Shown piece after piece: positions 1 through 4,415 of a DNA stretch of 7,016 bases. Each line of letters begins with the position of its first letter. The stretch's first letter is position 1. The stretch is from Methylocapsa sp. (lineage in GTDB: Bacteria > Pseudomonadota > Alphaproteobacteria > Rhizobiales > Beijerinckiaceae), in assembly GCA_017353815.1 (NCBI GenBank), contig JAFMSB010000085.1, positions 1-7,016 of the forward strand, written 5' to 3'. Made by a program: the position numbers and the translations under genes. The notes beneath the pieces were generated by a model, which was not told the DNA's origin, ran no database searches, and saw nothing but the letters and a program-made list of their open reading frames with translations.

Positions 1-6
1 TAGGTT

Positions 7-79
7 ATGGCACGATCATCAACTCGCAATCTGTTTCTTGCTCTGATCGCGGGGGCGATCGGCGGCGCGATCGTGCCAT
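7..79 (+). promoter_or_regulatory. Nested inverted repeats over the first gene's start codon
   Basis: ATGGCACGATC at 7-17 is the exact reverse complement of GATCGTGCCAT at 69-79, so the start codon lies in the left arm of an 11-bp stem. Nested inside, CTGATCGC (43-50) pairs with GCGATCGG (55-62; one G-U pair) around a GGGG loop. Together they could fold the first 24 codons into a two-stem structure that hides the start codon. This is seen in the sequence; any regulatory role is inferred. Confidence 0.35.
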
Positions 80-333
80 CAGTAGGGCCGGCTGTGGCAA
101 GGATCGCCCGGCCCGCCAGCAAGCGGGCTATCCGGGCAGGCTTGCGAATTTACGAGCAGGCGTGCCAGACCTTTGCCGAATGGAGCGAGACGGCGAGCGA
201 TTTGATGGCAGAGGTGCAGTCGGAAATCGAGCAGGAGCAGCAAAACGCTGCAGCGCCCGAATCGAAGGACGGCGATCAGGTCGTCCCCTTTGATTCACGC
301 CCCGCTGCCGATGAGAGAAGAATGCATGCCTAA
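7..333 (+). CDS. DUF5132-type small membrane protein (N-terminal copy)
   Basis: A 108-residue protein. An in-frame TAG at 1-3 lies just before the ATG, so translation cannot start earlier; the upstream region is cut off by the window edge. Residues 9-30 form one hydrophobic, glycine-rich helix (LALIAGAIGGAIVPSVGPAV, with a GxxxG at G16/G20), suited to helix packing in the membrane. A basic segment follows (RPASKRAIRAGLRIYE, 35-50), then an acidic amphipathic helix (about 55-78) and a polar tail with no His- or Cys-rich metal motif. The order RP-x-AK-x-AI-x-x-GL-x-x-Y ... DL-x-AE is, as I recall it, that of the DUF5132 family, and it recurs in the second copy at 4037. The biochemical role is unknown. 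Its position directly before an HMA-like protein and a P-type ATPase suggests an accessory subunit or membrane organiser for that pump. The tail (79-108) is longer than in the second copy. Confidence 0.82.
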   Translation: MARSSTRNLFLALIAGAIGGAIVPSVGPAVARIARPASKRAIRAGLRIYEQACQTFAEWSETASDLMAEVQSEIEQEQQNAAAPESKDGDQVVPFDSRPAADERRMHA

Positions 334-856
334 CGTACCCGGCGCCCCCAAGGGTCATATGGTCCATATGACCCCTCACCGGCTGCGCATTCGGGTTCCG
401 GCCAAGCGGCACGACAAGCGCTACTTTTTGGCCGCGCGCCAGCATCTTGCTGAACAACCAGGAGTGCGAGGCGTCGAAGTCAATCCCGCGACGGCAAGCA
501 TCCTGATCCACTCCCAGGATTCAATGGCATTCCTGGATGCGCTCGGATCCGGCGGGCCATTCGCGGTGATAGATCAGCCATCGGCGCCGGCGCAGGCCAG
601 TACGCTCGAACAAGCGCGGCAGCAGCTTGGCGAATGGAACGCGCAGCTGCAGCGATGGACAGGCAGCCGTCATGACGCCCGCGCCTATATCTTTATTGCA
701 CTCGTTCTAAGCGCCGCTTACCAGCTCATTCGCGGCGACATATTTGCTCCCGCGGCGACACTTCTCTGGTACTCCGGCGAGGCCCTGCGGCTTTGGGTTC
801 CGCAAAAGGGAAGTGAAGACGCAAATGCGCCGGCAGACTCGGAGAATGCCCTATAG
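326..856 (+). CDS. HMA-like domain protein with two C-terminal membrane helices
   Basis: I choose the ATG at 326 (176 residues). It follows GAGAGAAGA, a plausible ribosome binding site about 5-6 nt upstream, and overlaps the preceding gene by 8 nt, which suggests translational coupling. In-frame ATGs at 290 and 311 lack a comparable site. Residues 12-72 look like an HMA-like ferredoxin fold: a first strand HMTPHRLRIRVP, a helix around 31-43, then G-V-R-G-V-E-V-N-P-A-T-A-S-I-L-I. The same pattern (H-x-x-x-P-x-R-x-R-x-x-x-P, later G-[VI] and a final hydrophobic strand) occurs at the N-terminus of the ATPase at 956. There is no CxxC, so classical Cu/Zn binding is unlikely; this fits the HMA_2-type group. 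A helical linker (about 92-112) leads to two hydrophobic segments, about 121-135 and 139-155, which should form a membrane hairpin. Likely a membrane partner of the ATPase. The function is inferred from context only. Confidence 0.8.
   Translation: MPNVPGAPKGHMVHMTPHRLRIRVPAKRHDKRYFLAARQHLAEQPGVRGVEVNPATASILIHSQDSMAFLDALGSGGPFAVIDQPSAPAQASTLEQARQQLGEWNAQLQRWTGSRHDARAYIFIALVLSAAYQLIRGDIFAPAATLLWYSGEALRLWVPQKGSEDANAPADSENAL
352..374. repeat. Perfect 23-bp dyad, 11-bp arms around one central base
   Basis: GGGTCATATGG, one central T, then CCATATGACCC. Both arms match perfectly and each contains CATATG. It starts 26 nt after the chosen start codon of the HMA-like gene and encodes G-H-M-V-H-M-T. 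As RNA it would form a 10-bp hairpin with a 3-nt loop; as DNA it has the symmetry expected of a dimeric regulator site. No T-run follows it, so it is not a conventional terminator. Confidence 0.6.
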
Positions 857-913
857 ATCTCCGTCTTTGCGCGCGCTCGTTTTGCTGCATGAACAGCATG
901 AATCCCTGCACGC

Positions 914-942
914 TTCAATTCGCTCTCCCAAATACTTATTTT
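914..942 (+). promoter_or_regulatory. Candidate sigma70-like promoter before the ATPase
   Basis: TTCAAT (914-919), a 17-nt spacer, and TATTTT (937-942) lie in an AT-rich island within otherwise GC-rich DNA, in the 99-nt gap between the HMA-like gene and the ATPase. The -35 match is poor (3/6) and the -10 match moderate (4/6). If used, transcription would start near 949, leaving almost no leader for the GTG at 956 but about 27 nt for the ATG at 977. The rest of the gap shows only a small TGCTG/CAGCA hairpin (883-898). Confidence 0.2.
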
Positions 943-955
943 ACGCGAAGCCAAG

Positions 956-3928
956 GTGCCGGTTTTGGGTAAGTTTATGATTGCAGGCTCCCAAACCGGG
1001 CAGGCGGTAGAGATAATTCACTCGGCTGTTCCGGGCCGGGCAAGAGTTCATATTCCAGGGCTGAGAAGGTCCAGATGGCTGAAACGCTGTCTCGAATCCA
1101 CTCTTGGCGAGTCCGAAGGGATTTCACATGCGAGTGCCAGTACTGCGACCGGCAATCTGCTGCTGCTCTACGACCGGCGCATGGATCTCCAAGGCCTAAT
1201 CCAGAACATCGAGCAGCTTCTGCGAACGGACAGGGCCCGGCTGGAAAAGCACATCGCACGGCGGCCGGCGAGCTGGCATCTGATGCAAGCAACAAAGGTG
1301 CTCCGGCGCTTACGAAGCTCGCTCGGCGGGCTTTCGCCAGAGGTGATCGAGCATCGCATCAAGCTGCGCGGGCCGAACACTCTTCCAGCTATCCCTGGCC
1401 GGTCCCGCTGGGAAATCCTCGCCGAGCAGTTCCAGAGCATGCCCGTGGCCTTGTTGATATGCGCCGCGGCGCTATCGGCTCTTACGGGAGCCCCCATAGA
1501 TGCCGTGGTCGTTCTTTGCGTCGTCGTCCTCAACGCTGGCATCGGTTACGCGACCGAAAATTACGCCGAGCGAACGATAAGCTCGCTGACCAAATCTGCT
1601 CGCAATCCCGTGCCTGCCGTGCGCGACGGCCGACAAGACCTGGTCCCGGTAGAAGCCATCGTCCCGGGTGACCTGCTCGATCTCCGGCCCGGGGTGGTGA
1701 TCGCCGCGGATGCCCGGGTGGTCGAGGCGAATGGGCTCACCATCAACGAGTCGATGCTCACTGGGGAGAGCACACCGGTTCCAAAATCGCCCGAATGCTT
1801 GGGCCCCTCTGTGCCGCTGGCCGAGCGCTCAAATTTAGTCTACCGCGGCACAATCGTCACAGGCGGAAATGGATTGGCCGTCGTTGTCGCGACGGGAGCG
1901 GACACTGAGATCGGCCGGGTTCAGGCTTTGATCGGCACGGCAAACGCCCCCGCGACACCTATGCAGCGGCAGCTCAAGAGACTGGGACGCCAGCTTGTAG
2001 GAATTGCGGGCGGCGCTTGCGGGTTGGTGTTTTTGGTCGGCTTTTTGCGCGGATTTGGCATTTTGCAAACGCTGAAAAGCGCGGTTGTGCTTGCCGTGGC
2101 TGCCGTTCCAGAGGGCTTGCCGACCCTTGCAACGACAACCCTCGCGCTCGGGATTGAACGAATGCGGCGGCACAAAGTTCTTGTCCGCCGCCTTGGAGCC
2201 ATCGAAACTCTCGCCGCTGTCCGTGTCATATGCCTGGACAAGACGGGCACCTTGACCCTGAATCGCATGACCGTCAGCGAAATCGATTGTAGCGGGCAAA
2301 ATTTCCGCGCAAGCGATGGCGGAATTCTTGCCCGGGATGGCCAGACGGTCCGGGCCAGCGCCATTCCCGAGCTTGAATTGCTCGCCGAGATCGTCGCGCT
2401 CTGCAACGAAACCGTGCTCGCCGGCAATGGCAGAGAAGCCGGACTCAACGGCTCGCCGACCGAGAGCGCTCTGATCGAATTTGCGCTCAATCTCGGACTC
2501 GATGTGCTGGAGCTGCGGCGTCAGTATCCGCTGGCGGATGTCATTTACCGCAGTGAACGCCGGCTCTTTATGATGACCATCCATGAGGCCGGGCGAGACG
2601 GCAGATTGGCGGCCGTAAAAGGCAGCCCTGAGGAGGTGCTCGCGCTTTGCCAGCGCGTGCAGCTCGGCAACGAACAAATCCCTTTGAGCGAGAGCAAACG
2701 GCAGCTCATCAAGCAGGCGAATCGCCGCATGGCCAATGACGGTCAGCGCGTGCTTGGCGCTGCTTATGCTTGGCTTCCGGGCGGCGGCATTCAAGGCTCC
2801 ACTGTTCCATCTGACCTGACTTGGGCCGGTCTCATCGGCATGGCCGATCCTTTGCGCGATGGAATCGGCGAGCTTCTGGGGGTGCTCCGGAGGGCCGGCA
2901 TAAGCCCCGTTATCCTCACCGGCGATCAGAAAGGCACAGCCGCGGCCATCGCCCGCAGACTCGACCTCAGCGATGGCGATCAGCTGCGGATTGCCGATGC
3001 TGCACAACTCGAACGTTTGGGAAGCCTGCCGCAGCTTTCGCAAGTGCCCCATGTGTTTGCGCGGGTATCGCCCGCACAAAAGCTCAAAATCGTAAGGGCG
3101 CTCCAGCAAGCAGGGCACGTCGTCGCAATGACAGGCGATGGGATCAACGACAGCCCAGCGCTAAAGGCAGCGGATATCGGGATTGCGATGGGTCATTCGG
3201 GCAGCGAGGCTGCGCGCGAAGTCGCTCACATAGTCCTCGAGGATGATAATTTGATGTCGCTCGCGCCTGCAATCGAACAAGGCCGCACGATATTCAGCAA
3301 TATTCAAAAAGCCATTCGTTTCCTTCTCGCGACCAATCTGAGTGAGATACTTGTCATGCTGGCCGCGCCAGCCGCCGGTCTTGGACAGCCGCTTACGCCG
3401 GCCCAGCTGCTATGGATAAACTTGATAAGCGATGTTTTTCCCGCCCTTGCGCTTGGCGTCGAGCCGCCTGGCCCGAATGCGATGGGCGAGCCGCGCTCCA
3501 GTCCGCAAGCGGAGATAATCAGTCCCCGCGACTTCCGGCTCCTCGGCGGCCAGGCCGCGCTTATGAGCGCCGGAGCGCTCGGTGCCTATGCGTATGGTCT
3601 GCGGAAATATGGCCAGGGGAACAAGGCGCGGACGATCTGCTTCGCGAGCCTTATCACCTCCCAGTTGCTGCATTCTCTCAGCTGCCGCTCCCGCGAGCAC
3701 GGCGGTTTCAGCCCCGCCTTGCCCCCCAATCCGATCTTATCGGCGGTGCTCGGTCTTTCCTTCGCATTCCAATCCGCCGCTCTGTTCTTTCGCCCGATCC
3801 AGAGAATCCTTGGTGTAGCTCCGATCGGCGTTTCGGACGCCTTGGTCTCGCTGGCGGCGGGCACTATTCCCTTCGTTGTCACCGAGGCCGCCAAGAGGAG
3901 CGATGAGGAGCCGCAAATGGATGGCTAA
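956..3928 (+). CDS. P2A-type cation-transporting P-type ATPase with N-terminal HMA-like domain
   Basis: A complete 990-residue ATP-driven cation pump of the inner membrane. The GTG at 956 has only a weak GAAG site; the in-frame ATG at 977 (983 residues) is equally possible. Residues 19-92 form an HMA-like domain (IHSAVPGRARVHIP; G-I-S-H ... N-L-L-L-L-Y) without CxxC. The cation-ATPase N-terminal segment follows (about 125-160; HRIKLRGPNTLP). The actuator has TGES at 269-272. The phosphorylation site is DKTGT with D428, the nucleotide domain has KGSPEE (K555), and the hinge has TGDQ (655-658) and TGDGINDSP (726-734). About ten membrane helices are visible. Helix 4 carries PEGLP (E386), helix 5 N794-L-S-E797 and helix 6 N822-L-I-S-D826, matching the SERCA site residues E309, N768/E771 and N796/D800. 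The SERCA E908 position is Q903, as in single-site PMR1-like pumps. This favours Ca2+ or Mn2+ over Cu/Zn (no CPC). The exact ion and direction are not proven. It is likely cotranscribed with, or partnered to, the small membrane genes on both sides. Confidence 0.93.
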   Translation: MPVLGKFMIAGSQTGQAVEIIHSAVPGRARVHIPGLRRSRWLKRCLESTLGESEGISHASASTATGNLLLLYDRRMDLQGLIQNIEQLLRTDRARLEKHIARRPASWHLMQATKVLRRLRSSLGGLSPEVIEHRIKLRGPNTLPAIPGRSRWEILAEQFQSMPVALLICAAALSALTGAPIDAVVVLCVVVLNAGIGYATENYAERTISSLTKSARNPVPAVRDGRQDLVPVEAIVPGDLLDLRPGVVIAADARVVEANGLTINESMLTGESTPVPKSPECLGPSVPLAERSNLVYRGTIVTGGNGLAVVVATGADTEIGRVQALIGTANAPATPMQRQLKRLGRQLVGIAGGACGLVFLVGFLRGFGILQTLKSAVVLAVAAVPEGLPTLATTTLALGIERMRRHKVLVRRLGAIETLAAVRVICLDKTGTLTLNRMTVSEIDCSGQNFRASDGGILARDGQTVRASAIPELELLAEIVALCNETVLAGNGREAGLNGSPTESALIEFALNLGLDVLELRRQYPLADVIYRSERRLFMMTIHEAGRDGRLAAVKGSPEEVLALCQRVQLGNEQIPLSESKRQLIKQANRRMANDGQRVLGAAYAWLPGGGIQGSTVPSDLTWAGLIGMADPLRDGIGELLGVLRRAGISPVILTGDQKGTAAAIARRLDLSDGDQLRIADAAQLERLGSLPQLSQVPHVFARVSPAQKLKIVRALQQAGHVVAMTGDGINDSPALKAADIGIAMGHSGSEAAREVAHIVLEDDNLMSLAPAIEQGRTIFSNIQKAIRFLLATNLSEILVMLAAPAAGLGQPLTPAQLLWINLISDVFPALALGVEPPGPNAMGEPRSSPQAEIISPRDFRLLGGQAALMSAGALGAYAYGLRKYGQGNKARTICFASLITSQLLHSLSCRSREHGGFSPALPPNPILSAVLGLSFAFQSAALFFRPIQRILGVAPIGVSDALVSLAAGTIPFVVTEAAKRSDEEPQMDG
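959..999 (+). promoter_or_regulatory. Stem-loop around the ATPase start region
   Basis: CCGGTTTTGGG (959-969) pairs with CCCAAACCGG (990-999), giving ten base pairs with a single bulged T. The 20-nt loop (970-989) contains the candidate ATG at 977-979, and the left arm begins 3 nt after the candidate GTG start at 956. It could limit ribosome access to either start. No experimental support is visible. Confidence 0.35.
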
Positions 3929-3954
3929 GTCACGCGCAAGGGTTTTCGCGGCCG

Positions 3955-3963
3955 TGCTAAAAT
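3955..3963 (+). promoter_or_regulatory. Candidate extended -10 promoter before the second DUF5132 gene
   Basis: TGCTAAAAT gives an extended -10 (TG-N-TAAAAT) within the 108-nt gap after the ATPase, with no recognisable -35 at the right spacing. A second option is TTGAAA (3977-3982) followed by a poor -10 (TATGGC near 4001). Either would let the last gene be expressed separately; read-through from the ATPase is equally possible, since no convincing terminator lies between them. Confidence 0.2.
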
Positions 3964-4036
3964 CATGCTCCAAAGGTTGAAACTGGCGGCGTTAGACCAA
4001 TATGGCGAATCTGGCGCGTATTGATTGGAGGCGGAA

Positions 4037-4300
4037 ATGCCGGATCTCAAGGATGTAGTTGGAGAAGGCGCGGGTCCCGTTGCCATCGGCGTTGCCGCAA
4101 TTATGCTCGCGCCTACGCTTTTGCCGCTCGCCGGCCGGGTCTTGCGCCCGCTTGCAAAAGGGGCAATCAAGGTCGGGCTCACTCTTTATCGCGAAACCTA
4201 CCCGACGCTGACAGAGGCGGCGGGCGATTTGGTGGCGGAGGCGCGCGCCGAACTCGAGTCCCCAGAGTCCGCAAGAGCTGGCAAGACTGCTACGACCTAG
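4037..4300 (+). CDS. DUF5132-type small membrane protein (C-terminal copy)
   Basis: I choose the ATG at 4037 (87 residues) because GGAGG at 4027-4031 sits exactly 5 nt upstream; the in-frame TTG at 4025 would overlap that site. Residues 13-33 are a hydrophobic helix (GPVAIGVAAIMLAPTLLPLAG). The basic segment RPLAKGAIKVGLTLY (37-51) and an acidic amphipathic helix ending DLVAEARAELE (64-74) follow. It matches the protein at 7-333 segment by segment (RPxxKxAIxxGLxxY; DLxAExxxE) with a three-residue gap and without the long polar tail, so the two are paralogues or two members of one family at a single locus. No metal-binding motif is obvious. The role is unknown; its place 108 nt after the ATPase suggests an accessory pump component. 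The strong Shine-Dalgarno predicts good translation, unlike the structured starts of the three genes before it. Confidence 0.83.
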   Translation: MPDLKDVVGEGAGPVAIGVAAIMLAPTLLPLAGRVLRPLAKGAIKVGLTLYRETYPTLTEAAGDLVAEARAELESPESARAGKTATT

Positions 4301-4324
4301 GGACCACCCCTCGCGGACGAGCGC

Positions 4325-4410
4325 GGGGCGCCTCGATTGATAGGCGACCCCCAGATCGGACCCTCTTGCCCGCCGCGGTCAAGCCGCATTGCGGGGCGAG
4401 CCCGCGGCGG
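4325..4410. terminator. Two GC-rich hairpins between convergent genes
   Basis: Hairpin 1: GGGGCGCCT (4325-4333) with AGGCGaCCCC (4342-4351), 9 bp with one bulged A and an 8-nt loop. Hairpin 2: CCGCCGCGG (4370-4378) with CCGCGGCGG (4402-4410), 9 bp, with a nested CCGC/GCGG stem (4384-4394). Hairpin 2 begins 6 nt after the cyclase stop. Neither has a T-run on either strand, so intrinsic termination would be weak. Their position between two converging stop codons still favours a shared end-of-transcript role. Confidence 0.35.
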
Positions 4411-4415
4411 CATGG

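Noticed and set aside
352..374. The doubled CATATG as a cloning scar (two NdeI sites)
   Set aside because: Both sites lie in an uninterrupted coding frame within a natural-looking HMA-like N-terminus, with no vector sequence around them.
840..863. CGGAGA/TCTCCG hairpin over the stop codon of the HMA-like gene as a terminator
   Set aside because: Only 6 bp with a 12-nt loop and no T-run; within chance expectation.
857..955. A metal-sensing riboswitch (such as a manganese or magnesium type) before the ATPase
   Set aside because: The 99-nt gap is too short and shows only a 5-bp hairpin, with none of the conserved loops I would expect.
744..980. Possible small gene bridging the HMA-like gene and the ATPase
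   Set aside because: It overlaps the end of the HMA-like gene in another frame, lacks a good ribosome site and shows no membrane segment or motif.
1835..3118. Long minus-strand open frame of 427 codons opposite the ATPase
   Set aside because: It lies wholly inside a motif-complete ATPase gene and has low-complexity, family-less translation; GC-rich codon use commonly keeps this antisense frame open.
956..3928. Reading the pump as a P1B heavy-metal (Cu/Zn) ATPase because of its HMA-like domain
   Set aside because: The membrane site is PEGLP, not CPC/SPC, the N-terminal domain has no CxxC, and helices 5 and 6 carry P2A ligands.
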